A DNA stretch of 64,000 nt from Paraburkholderia xenovorans LB400 (GTDB lineage Bacteria; Pseudomonadota; Gammaproteobacteria; Burkholderiales; Burkholderiaceae), in NCBI RefSeq assembly GCF_000013645.1, contig NC_007951.1:4588001-4652000 (forward strand), read 5' to 3'. The translations under genes were made by a program, and so were the position numbers. Below, one piece after another: positions 26,401 through 33,068 of this stretch. The notes beneath the pieces are model-generated. The model did no database searches, had not been told where the DNA came from, and saw nothing but the letters and a program-made list of their open reading frames with translations. Within the stretch, counting starts at the first letter, position 1; every line of letters begins with the position of its first letter.

Positions 26401-26520
26401 AGACTGCGGCTGATGGTCAAGCGTATCCTCCGTAAATACAAGTACCCGCCGGACCAACAGGACGGCGCGGTGGAGCTGGTTTTGCAGCAGGCACAGGCGC
26501 TCGGGGAGGCATGGAGCTAG
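23434..26520 (+). CDS. hsdR: Type I R-M restriction/translocase subunit HsdR
   Basis: A 1028-residue protein with an N-terminal PD-(D/E)xK nuclease (around residue 140: 'RPDVMLFVNGVPLVLLELKN'), a superfamily-2 helicase core with Walker A 'HTQGSGKSITM', DEAH box 'IADEAHRTQYG', 'FTGTPVSSEDRDT' and 'DMWLTGFDAPCVHTLY', and a C-terminal helical part for complex assembly. It starts 8 bp after hsdS. The frame is intact, so restriction should be active. Confidence 0.95.
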   Translation: MTEDQLEQETLDWLADVGYRCLFGPDLAPDGANPERADYRHVLLVERLRGAVARLNPGIPPATREDALQQVRDLGIPALLSANRHFHQLLVGGVPVEYQKDGELRGDFVRLVDWADPAANEWLAVNQFAIKGPQHARRPDVMLFVNGVPLVLLELKNPADQNADIWKAYDQIQTYKAQIPDVFQYNEVLVISDGSQARMGSLSADAERFMQWRTIDGATLDPLGQFNELETLIRGVLAPTYLLDYLRFFVLFEDDGTLVKKIAGYHQFHAVCAAIQQVVTASRPGASHKGGVVWHTQGSGKSITMTCFAARVMQEAAMENPTIVVITDRNDLDGQLFGVFSLAQDLLREQPVQAGTRQDLRAKLANRPSGGIVFATIQKFMPGEDEDTYPVLSDRNNIVVIADEAHRTQYGFEAQLRGKPGQEKYQVGYAQHLRDALPNATFVAFTGTPVSSEDRDTRAVFGEYIHVYDMQQAKEDGATVAIYFESRLAKLSLKAEDLPHIDAEVDELAEDEEESQQAKLKSRWAALEKVVGAEPRVAAVAADLVAHFEERNKAQNGKAMVVAMSREICVHLYDEIIKLRPDWHDPDPEKGAVKIVMTGSASDKALLRPHIYSGQVKKRLEKRFKDPADPLRMVIVRDMWLTGFDAPCVHTLYVDKPMKGHNLMQAIARVNRVFKDKQGGLVVDYIGIANELKSALKEYTASNGRGRPTVDAAEAYSVLEEKLDVLRGMLHGYDYSGFLTGGHKCLAGAANHVLGLKDGKKRFADTALAMSKAFTLCCTLDEAKLVREEVAFMQAVKVILTKRELSDKKKTNEERELAIRQIISSAVVSEKVVDVFEAVGLEKPNIGILDEAFLAEVRNLPERNLAVELLERLLEGEIKSRFASNVVQEKKFSEMLANVVTRYQNRAIETAQVIEELIDMAKKFRAAATRGEELGLTEDEIRFYDALANNESAVRELTDETLKKIAHELTENLRQNITVDWSERESVRARLRLMVKRILRKYKYPPDQQDGAVELVLQQAQALGEAWS

Positions 26521-26991
26521 CCAAGTCTCGACATTTCCCGAAGCGCTCCAACGTCGCTTCGAGTCTGTGATTTCACGACGTCACCGACAATCCGGCACTC
26601 CAGAGCGGTATATTACCCACGGCATCATAGTCGTCGACGTGTTCTACGAGAACGTGAGCAAAGCGAAGGCAGAAGGGAGGACGCTGGCCGATGGAGAGAA
26701 GGACGAGAACCTAGTCATCGAGTTCCGCCCGGAGGATGGAGAGCCGATGTTCGTGGCTTGCCTCTGGTCCCGCTGGACTGCGCCCGGGCAGCCAAATCTG
26801 TTGTCGTCGCGGCAATCACCGACGAGCCGCCTCCGGAGGTCGCTGCGGCGGGTCATGACCGATGCATCATTCCCATCAAGCCCGAGAACGTCGAGGCTTG
26901 GTTACATCCCGACCCAAAGGACCTTGCCTCGCTCTACGCAATCCTCGACGACAGGCACCGCCCCTTCTATGAACACCGCCTGGCAGCGTAG
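26521..26991 (+). pseudogene. SRAP-family gene fragment, N-terminus missing and frameshifted
   Basis: Directly after hsdR one frame reads '...VDVFYENVSKAKAEGRTLAD' and 'FRPEDGEPMFVACLWSRWTA'. From about 26806 the neighbouring frame continues 'AAITDEPPPEVAAAGHDRCI' and 'IPIKPENVEAWLHPDPKDLA', ending YEHRLAA at 26991. Together this is the second half of a SRAP protein of a different subfamily from the one at 19437-20120. One missing base (TTC read as TC) near 26807 explains the shift. The N-terminal half with Cys2 is absent, so the gene is dead. Confidence 0.75.
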
Positions 26992-27053
26992 ACGCGGCAA
27001 CTCCGTACTCCTTCTGGTTTAACTTATTGTGTTCGAGCATTCGCGATGGCCCA

Positions 27054-27078
27054 AACAAAAAAGCCCGCTGAAGGCAGG
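27054..27078. terminator. Terminator-like hairpin behind the HU fragment
   Basis: On the minus strand GCCTGC-CTTCA-GCGGGC is followed by a run of six T (one mismatch in the stem). It lies just past the stop of the HU fragment and looks like its original terminator. Confidence 0.5.
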
Positions 27079-27102
27079 CCTCTTTAAATCACTAGGCAGC
27101 GC

Positions 27103-27243
27103 TTAGGCCGCCGCGTCCTTCAACTTCTTCAGCGCGCGCACCTTCAGCCGCACTGTTGCCGGCTTGGCACCAAACCAGCGTTCCTCGCCCGTGAATCCGT
27201 GCGGCACATCAATTAGATGAAGCTCCGAGCGTTCAATGCGTCA
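27103..27243 (-). pseudogene. C-terminal fragment of an HU-family DNA-binding protein
   Basis: The minus-strand frame reads 'GFTGEERWFGAKPATVRLKV' then RALKKLKDAAA and stops at 27103. This is the C-terminus of the extended HU-like protein of Burkholderia ('GEERWFPAKPASVRIKTRAL' type). Upstream the frame meets a stop within 15 codons and has no start, so only about 45 residues remain. It marks another broken gene at the right side of the R-M locus. Confidence 0.7.
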
Positions 27244-27337
27244 CGCATTAAACGTGGTACTGCCACTAAAGATGAATATCCGAATTGCCGATATATACCG
27301 TGTCGGATTTCCCGACTGTATAGGAGAGAATAACCGA

Positions 27338-27790
27338 ATGAATGTAAAAAAAGTGCTGTTAGTACCCGTATTTGTGTTGGTCGCAAGCTTGACCGCTTGT
27401 GGCGACAAGCAGGCCTCACCTGCACAGGAAGCTGCGGTCGCTTCCTCTGCGGCAACTGCTGCGTCTCCTGATGCGTCTTCTTTGCCTACTCCGAATCAAG
27501 TCGATGCTGCTGCTCAGCAACCGGCGGAAGCGCAATCGGCACAGCCGGCCAGCTCAAGTTCAGATGGGTTAATGCGAGTACATTTCGACCAAATTTTTAC
27601 TATTGACTCTAACGGTATGCTGTCGCCGAAGGTCCCGGTTGAAATCAACGGTACCACTATGACGCCCGGTGTTTCATTTGGCGGAGGTGTCCAATTTGGA
27701 GGGGTCGCGCTGAGTCAAGCGGTTGGACATGACCTCGGCGTGAAGCGCCTTGACAATGGTTTCATTCAGCTCGTGCAATATTACGACTGA
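27338..27790 (+). CDS. Hypothetical lipoprotein
   Basis: A 150-residue protein (MNVKKVLLVPVFVLVASLTA, then Cys21) with a lipobox LTAC and GGAGAG upstream of the ATG at 27338. After the anchor comes an Ala/Ser/Gln-rich linker (about 25-80), then a compact C-terminal domain of about 75 residues (VHFDQIFTIDSNGMLSPKVP, 'GVSFGGGVQFGGVALSQAVG'). No known motif. It is not obviously linked to the flanking modules. Confidence 0.7.
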   Translation: MNVKKVLLVPVFVLVASLTACGDKQASPAQEAAVASSAATAASPDASSLPTPNQVDAAAQQPAEAQSAQPASSSSDGLMRVHFDQIFTIDSNGMLSPKVPVEINGTTMTPGVSFGGGVQFGGVALSQAVGHDLGVKRLDNGFIQLVQYYD

Positions 27791-27953
27791 GCGCTGGAAG
27801 ACCTCGCAAGGTATCTTGGCCGCTAAAGTCATTGTCATATGAACTTCGCCCAGTTTCCAAGGGGGCACGGCGGAATATCGTACTAGCGTGGCGACACTCG
27901 CCAGTCGAGTGTCGAGGAGGGTTGGGCTGCGGGCGCAACCCTCCTTGTGCGGC

Positions 27954-28817
27954 TTATTGAATTGGCTTTTCGCGGCCCGTTCTCGGAGAAGGGGTTTTCT
28001 TGCCTTCACGCGACGTCGACTTCTTGTCCGGCTTCATCAGCGTTTCACAAGCGAGAATCAACTTGTCGGCGTAGGAGAAGGCAGCCGCCCGTACTGATGC
28101 CTTCGAGAAGAACGCTATCCAAGTGACGAGCATAATCAACGCGAACAGCAATGACATCCATTCACCGGCGGAGAATAGCGTTTCGATTTCCTTCGCTTCG
28201 CGAACGCGCGCAACGAAAGGCGCGAAACCATGGCGCAGGCAGACCCAGAGGAACGTCAACGCAGACACAGCGATGCCGAAACCCCGCAAACCATACGCGT
28301 TGCGACGAAACCCGTAGGTGATGTTGTCGTTCAGAAGAAGCCGAAACTTCTTTTCGTCACGAGTTGCACCTCGCAGCCATTTCGTCGCCGACGCATATAC
28401 CGCGTCTGCTTTCTCAGAATTTTGCTTCTCCGCAGCAGGCGTCGGAAACTTTGTGCTGATTTTTTCCGCAAGAAAGCTGTGGTATCGCGCTTTCGACACG
28501 GCGTCGACAGTCGAGTCCGCGTGACGAAGCAACTGGGTGCTCGGCGCACCACCCCAGCTTTTCCACAGTTCCGGCTCTCGAGCAACTCCGAGGCTTCGGG
28601 CGAAATCTGCAAGTAAAAACGGCAAGCCGCATCCGCTGGCGAGCGTGACGATTGTGCCCAACGTTCCTAATGCATCGTGATAGAGCGCGACGATTGCGAC
28701 GAGAGCGGGCAAGAGCATGAGCAACGCCGGTTTCAGCCGCGCGTTGCGGTCATACCGGTCGCCGAAGGCAGAGACCATACTCGTCAGAGCACCTACCAGA
28801 CTTGTTGACTCGGTCAT
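27954..28817 (-). CDS. Multi-pass membrane protein coupled to an MBL-fold protein
   Basis: A 287-residue protein with two hydrophobic segments near the N-terminus (about 30-70), a polar middle (about 80-170: 'LWKSWGGAPSTQLLRH', 'SKARYHSFLAEK', 'YGFRRNAYGLRG'), two more segments (about 178-198 and 222-245) and a basic tail. I recognise the central pattern (WGG.P.T..LRH, KARYH, NI.YGFRRN) as a conserved family found beside MBL-fold proteins, but know no named function. Its start overlaps the MBL stop by 4 bp (ATGA). Two-gene enzyme/membrane units of this sort are common among defence systems. Confidence 0.65.
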   Translation of the reverse strand: MTESTSLVGALTSMVSAFGDRYDRNARLKPALLMLLPALVAIVALYHDALGTLGTIVTLASGCGLPFLLADFARSLGVAREPELWKSWGGAPSTQLLRHADSTVDAVSKARYHSFLAEKISTKFPTPAAEKQNSEKADAVYASATKWLRGATRDEKKFRLLLNDNITYGFRRNAYGLRGFGIAVSALTFLWVCLRHGFAPFVARVREAKEIETLFSAGEWMSLLFALIMLVTWIAFFSKASVRAAAFSYADKLILACETLMKPDKKSTSREGKKTPSPRTGREKPIQ

Positions 28818-29893
28818 TGCTCAACCTCATCGTAGAACGGCACGTAGGTGAGCGGCCCATAGCCTGCCCGGTCAGGCATGTTGCGACGATGCCAAATGCT
28901 ATTTCCCTTGGTCTGCGCAACCCTGAAGCCCCGGCGATTGAACGCATTCGTGACAACGCGCTTCGGATGGCTCGGAGCTTTCGCAGCGGCGGAAACAAAT
29001 GCGACGCGGTCCGGACTTTCAGGACGAAAGAGCAACGGCTCACCGAACACGAGATTGAGGGTCTCGGAGGATACGTTGTGCCGTCCTCCGTGATGCGGAA
29101 TCTGGGCAAAAGTGACCTGCGTGGGCAGGTGGATTCCCATGCGCGCAGCATAGTCTGCAGACGCGCGGAGCGTATCGACACCGGCGTCTCCGGTCAGCAA
29201 AAAACCCCGTCCTCCGTACGATGCAAAAAGGACAGCGCTGCTTTCGTTTTCTGCCGACGTGGTGACCGTGTCGGGCAGATACTCCTTGTCCCAGACGTCA
29301 GCAAGATACCCGATTGCTCCTTTCACCGCGTCAGCAATCGAATCCATCACGGTGGCAGCCTTCAGCAACTCAGGAGACTTTTCGAACGCAGGAATCAGCT
29401 CGTGGATGTAACGTTCGCGTTCCGGCGACAGCACCGTGAAAATGCCAATCTTGGAACCCGCAAACGGCTCACGCACCGTGATTCCCATACTTTCGGCCAT
29501 CTCCTCAAGCGCAAATGCCGCAGCCATCTTCCTCTGCAGACGTTCCGCGAGACTGTCGTCGGTGATGCGCTTATCCCGGAAGTAGTGGCGAATGTGGCTG
29601 CTGTAGTTCCACGGCTGGTGCATCCAGAGCTCACCGACCTTCAGGTTTTCGAGGACATAGAGAAGACCGCCGGCGTGGTCGTTGTCCGGATGGGAGTTGA
29701 CAACATAGTCGACGTAATCCGCTCCGAAATGCGTTTTGACGTGATTCACCAGTGCTTGGCCGTAGTCCTTGGTCCCGCCGTCATACAGCATGACCCTAGA
29801 GCGCCCATCTTCCACCCAACGAATCGCGATGGCGTCGCCACTATGTTCGCCCTCGCCCACTGGCAGAAAATCAATCTCGATACCGGTTGTCAT
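28814..29893 (-). CDS. Metallo-beta-lactamase-fold hydrolase (ComEC/Rec2 C-terminal type)
   Basis: A 359-residue soluble protein. Metal-binding motif NSHPDNDHAGG (H68-x-D70-x-D72-H73), further strands 'FLLTGDAG' and 'FAQIPHHGGRHN' carrying the remaining ligands, as in the MBL domain of ComEC/Rec2. GAGGAGAG lies before the ATG. No transmembrane segments; a membrane protein is encoded next, overlapping by 4 bp. The fold predicts a phosphodiesterase or nuclease; substrate unknown. Confidence 0.75.
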   Translation of the reverse strand: MTTGIEIDFLPVGEGEHSGDAIAIRWVEDGRSRVMLYDGGTKDYGQALVNHVKTHFGADYVDYVVNSHPDNDHAGGLLYVLENLKVGELWMHQPWNYSSHIRHYFRDKRITDDSLAERLQRKMAAAFALEEMAESMGITVREPFAGSKIGIFTVLSPERERYIHELIPAFEKSPELLKAATVMDSIADAVKGAIGYLADVWDKEYLPDTVTTSAENESSAVLFASYGGRGFLLTGDAGVDTLRASADYAARMGIHLPTQVTFAQIPHHGGRHNVSSETLNLVFGEPLLFRPESPDRVAFVSAAAKAPSHPKRVVTNAFNRRGFRVAQTKGNSIWHRRNMPDRAGYGPLTYVPFYDEVEQ

Positions 29894-30017
29894 CTTTCGT
29901 TCTCTCCTCGTTGTTTTTCAGCCGACGCCGTGCTGGCCCTGCAGGCGCGGGTTCGCCGCATTTTGAGATGCGGTGCGGTAATTTCAACTGGTCGAACGAA
30001 ATAAATCGGAAGTTTTT

Positions 30018-30044
30018 ACAATATGAGAGAAAATGTCATATTGT
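30018..30044. promoter_or_regulatory. Inverted repeat upstream of the pyrimidine-modification operon
   Basis: ACAATATGA-N9-TCATATTGT is a perfect 9-bp inverted repeat in an AT-rich stretch between the divergent MBL gene and the operon starting at 30061 or 30175. It is the strongest dyad in this interval and looks like an operator over a promoter. Confidence 0.55.
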
Positions 30045-30174
30045 GATATTTGCGTTACAGATGTCGCCCGTCGTTGCGGCCTTTCTGTTGGTCAAAGCGC
30101 GGTCGGCGCGCCGCGCTACAGTGCAGAGTGATGCACCGGCGAATAGCGAAGTCGCGGATAGAGGGAGGACGGCG

Positions 30175-30507
30175 GTGGAAATTATTGTCGAGACGTATGT
30201 GCCGCATGGTGAAGCGTCGTCGGCGGAATTACGGGTGCGGCCGCTACCCGGGCAGGGACTCGACCCGCGCCTGAACGTCGCGTGCAGTCGCTCTATGCGG
30301 AAGCAATATCCAATCGGCTCCTTGCTCCGACTGACCGTCAAGATTACTTATCGTGAAGGCACACCATACCTTCATGCTTCTAATGCGTCGCCGGTAGAGC
30401 GTGTGAGCATCGACGAAGCAAAGCGATTCATTTCGGTCATGTTCGGCCCAAGGCCGACCGAAACGTCCTCTGATGAACACAACAACGATGGAACGAGCGA
30501 CCTATGA
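30175..30507 (+). CDS. Hypothetical small beta-rich protein, first gene of the operon
   Basis: With the GTG start at 30175 (GGAGGA six bases before it) the product is 110 residues, MEIIVETYVPHGEASSAELR and on. An ATG at 30061 would add 38 residues but has no RBS. The body alternates short strands ('RMRKQYPIGSLLRLTVKITY'-like segment, 'GTPYLHASNASPVERVSI') in a way that could be an OB-type or small barrel fold, which is speculation. It precedes DUF4031, the thymidylate-synthase homologue and the pyrophosphorylase-like gene on the same strand. Confidence 0.5.
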   Translation: MEIIVETYVPHGEASSAELRVRPLPGQGLDPRLNVACSRSMRKQYPIGSLLRLTVKITYREGTPYLHASNASPVERVSIDEAKRFISVMFGPRPTETSSDEHNNDGTSDL

Positions 30508-30598
30508 AGGCTACGTGCTTTGGGAACGCGCAACTGAACAACAGGAGGAAATCCAGAAAAGAGGCGACGAATGGGCCGCCCGTGAGCGGATTTTATGA
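30488..30598 (+). CDS. Possible 36-residue protein
   Basis: A short frame, MERATYEGYVLWERATEQQE and on, ending ERIL, overlapping the previous stop by 20 bp. It is highly charged and helical. Composition looks coding, but there is no clear RBS. It sits between the first operon gene and DUF4031. Confidence 0.35.
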   Translation: MERATYEGYVLWERATEQQEEIQKRGDEWAARERIL

Positions 30599-30650
30599 AG
30601 TATCATCGCTTTGCGTGAATGTAAAAGTAAAATTTTCTTGAGAGGCTGGT

Positions 30651-30953
30651 TTGGCGGTCTACGTGGATAACGCTCGAATTGCGTGGCGTGGACGCCAGTG
30701 GTGTCATTTGGTTGCCGATTCGCTCGACGAACTACACCGATTCGCGAAATCTCTAGGGTTAAAGCGCGGCTGGTTCCAGGCAAAAGCGTCATTACCGCAT
30801 TACGACATTACTGTTGAAGTCAGAGACCTCGCGCTGAGTCGAGGGGCGGTGCAGGCTGACCGACGGATGCTCGTATTGCGTGGCCGCCAACTGAAATTTG
30901 AACTTCAAGAATCGCTCTTAAAGGCAGACTCTCAGCTTCGGCTGTTTGACTGA
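30651..30953 (+). CDS. DUF4031 domain protein
   Basis: A 100-residue protein: 'VYVDNARIAWRGRQWCHLVA', 'DSLDELHRFAKSLGLKRGWF', 'ASLPHYDITVEVRDLALSRG'. These match DUF4031 ('VYVDDA', 'W.HM.ADS.EELH..A..LG', 'HYDI...KR..A...GA'). It starts with TTG at 30651 after AGAGG. The small domain has no established biochemistry but recurs beside nucleotide-modifying genes. Here it directly precedes the thymidylate-synthase homologue. Confidence 0.8.
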   Translation: MAVYVDNARIAWRGRQWCHLVADSLDELHRFAKSLGLKRGWFQAKASLPHYDITVEVRDLALSRGAVQADRRMLVLRGRQLKFELQESLLKADSQLRLFD

Positions 30954-31026
30954 TATTCAGGTTTTCGTCGTCTCAACTTTTGCGGTTCCGCCAGCGATAG
31001 GCCACGCCGGGCGCGCCGTCTTTGCC

Positions 31027-32091
31027 ATGTATCTGACTGCAGAAACAATCGACGACCTGCTCCGGAAAGTCTATGGTCGCCTGCTGCGAAAGCGCGGCTC
31101 TGACGACATCAACCCGACAAAAGGTCCGGCAACCGAGATTAATGGCGCGCTGCTAGTTCTGAAAAAACCACGTGCGCGTCTCAGTCAAAGTGAAAAGAAG
31201 AACACCTTGTTTAGCTGCCTGGGTGAATTTCTTTGGTATCTCGCCGGCAGCGATAAACTCGATTTCATCCAATACTATATTAGCCGGTACAAGGACTTTT
31301 CCGACGACGGGAAGACCGTTTTTGGCGCTTACGGACCTCGCCTGTTCGGGCCGACAAGCGGCACCGACCAAGTTCAGAACGTCATACAGACACTCCGTGC
31401 AAATCAACACTCGCGGCGAGCCGTCATCCAGCTGTTCCACGGAGATGACCTCGCCGCGAACCTCGTGAAGCGGCGCGAAGACCTGCCCTGTACTTGCACG
31501 CTGCAGTTCTTCATTCGCAACTATCAGCTCAACGCGATGGTGACGATGCGTTCGAACGATGCCTTCATGGGGCTGCCGCACGATATTTTCGCCTTCACGA
31601 TGCTGCAAGAGCTCATCGCGCGGTCCTTGGGGGTGGAGGTTGGACAGTACAAGCACGCTGTCGGTAGCCTGCACCTTTATGCCAACAACACGCAAGCAGT
31701 CAACGACTACCTTGCCGAAGGCTTCCAGGAAAGCGTTTCCATGCCTCCGATGCCGGCTGGGGACCCGTGGCCGGCGGTCGAGAGACTGTTGAAGGCAGAG
31801 AACACTATCAGGCAAGGAAAGCAGCCGAATTTGAACGGGCTGGACCCTTACTGGGCGGACCTTGTGAGACTTCTGCAGGTGTTCCGCTACTCGCGCAACG
31901 GCGCACGCCGGGCGAAGCGGGACAAAGTCGAAGACATCAAGAATCAGATGACGACGAACGTCTACGACGTCCACATCCTGAAGCGCCAACTCCGCGCTCC
32001 AGTAGCAGCACAACCGGAAGAACAACTGCTGTTCGATACCGCAGAACTCGACGCCCAACAACCGGCGAGCAGTGACTCGAATCAGCGGTAG
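31027..32091 (+). CDS. Thymidylate-synthase-fold enzyme with dCMP-type active-site residue
   Basis: A 354-residue protein (start at the ATG 31027; a TTG at 30946 would overlap DUF4031). TS landmarks: 'GEFLWYLAG' (Glu67, equivalent to catalytic E. coli Glu58), 'NQHSRRAVIQLF' (phosphate-binding Arg pair), 'LPCTCTLQFF' with catalytic Cys155, 'RSNDAFMGLPHDIFAF', and 'VGSLHLYANN'. In TS the residue after GLPF is Asn (E. coli N177), which reads dUMP; here it is Asp186, as in phage dCMP hydroxymethylases. The His after the catalytic Cys is Thr. So a deoxycytidylate (hydroxy)methylating enzyme is more likely than a dTMP synthase. It ends 35 bp before the next gene. Confidence 0.8.
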   Translation: MYLTAETIDDLLRKVYGRLLRKRGSDDINPTKGPATEINGALLVLKKPRARLSQSEKKNTLFSCLGEFLWYLAGSDKLDFIQYYISRYKDFSDDGKTVFGAYGPRLFGPTSGTDQVQNVIQTLRANQHSRRAVIQLFHGDDLAANLVKRREDLPCTCTLQFFIRNYQLNAMVTMRSNDAFMGLPHDIFAFTMLQELIARSLGVEVGQYKHAVGSLHLYANNTQAVNDYLAEGFQESVSMPPMPAGDPWPAVERLLKAENTIRQGKQPNLNGLDPYWADLVRLLQVFRYSRNGARRAKRDKVEDIKNQMTTNVYDVHILKRQLRAPVAAQPEEQLLFDTAELDAQQPASSDSNQR

Positions 32092-32126
32092 GCAAGTACA
32101 CGTATCCAGACTAAGGACCGCAGCGC

Positions 32127-33068
32127 ATGACAAAGAATCCACTGCTCGCGAACCCGGAACTCGCGAAAGAGCTGGACAAGAAGCTCAGAGACTATCGCGT
32201 CAACGGAAAAGCCCTTGCCGGGATTCCGTCCGCGGCCGAGCGCGAAGCGTTGGTCGCGCAAATGGTAGATAGCGTCGCACGCATCGAATTCGTAAAGAGA
32301 ATCGCAGAGCGCCCTATCTCACCGAAGCGGCTCGACCCGAAGGAGGTCAAGATGTTTGACCCCCTGCGGGCCGCGATTCAGCACATGCGCGACGGCAACG
32401 TCGATGAAGCGTTCTGGCTAGTGTTTCTGTTCGTTCACTGCGGCAAGCACGCCACGAAAGGCTATGGGCTACTTCGAATGGTCTATGGTGCGTTCCAGGA
32501 TAAGTTCGTCTGGACATGGCAACGTTTCAACCAAAACCCCAACTTTTCAGTGTGGTTGGGGCAGCACATCGACGCCATCAAACAACAGCGTCGAGAGTTC
32601 CCATTCGGCAACCATCGGAAATACGAGAGTCTCGACCAACTCGATGCCGTGCTGACCAGCTACGTTGACTGGATTGCGTCAAACAACTCACACGAGCAGT
32701 TCATCGCGGCGGCGAAGGCGCAGGTCGGAGACGACCCTAAAGTCCTGTTCGACCACCTGTATAAAAGCATGGATGCAGTGCAGCGTTTTGGCCGGACCGC
32801 CAAGTTCGATTTTCTGACAATGGTAGGGAAAATCGGATTGGTAGACATTGAGCCGCCGTCCGCGTACATGGTGCACGCGACAGGTCCTGTTCGTGGGGCG
32901 CGCCTACTCTTCACCGGTACGGTAGACAACAATTCCATTTCAAAGCGGAAGCTCGACGAGCTATCGTTCGACCTGGATAACACCTTGGGAGTGGGTATGC
33001 AGGTGATTGAGGATTCGCTCTGCAACTGGCAAAAGAAACCTGCGGAATACTTGCAGTTTCGCGGTTAA
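32127..33068 (+). CDS. Alpha-glutamyl/putrescinyl thymine pyrophosphorylase-like protein (clade 3)
   Basis: A 313-residue protein that I match by pattern to the aGPT-PPlase clade 3 family: 'FWLVFLFVHCGKHATKGYGL', 'RREFPFGNHRKYESLDQLDA', 'YKSMDAVQRFGRTAKFDFLT', 'GPVRGARLLF', 'LGVGMQVIEDSLCNWQKKP'. Members of the parent group are predicted to replace the pyrophosphate of an activated 5-hydroxymethyl pyrimidine by an amine or amino acid in phage DNA hypermodification. Bacterial clade 3 members are not characterised to my knowledge. Pairing with a TS homologue fits a base-modification role. The 3' end overlaps the convergent XRE-ImmA gene by 4 bp. Confidence 0.75.
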   Translation: MTKNPLLANPELAKELDKKLRDYRVNGKALAGIPSAAEREALVAQMVDSVARIEFVKRIAERPISPKRLDPKEVKMFDPLRAAIQHMRDGNVDEAFWLVFLFVHCGKHATKGYGLLRMVYGAFQDKFVWTWQRFNQNPNFSVWLGQHIDAIKQQRREFPFGNHRKYESLDQLDAVLTSYVDWIASNNSHEQFIAAAKAQVGDDPKVLFDHLYKSMDAVQRFGRTAKFDFLTMVGKIGLVDIEPPSAYMVHATGPVRGARLLFTGTVDNNSISKRKLDELSFDLDNTLGVGMQVIEDSLCNWQKKPAEYLQFRG

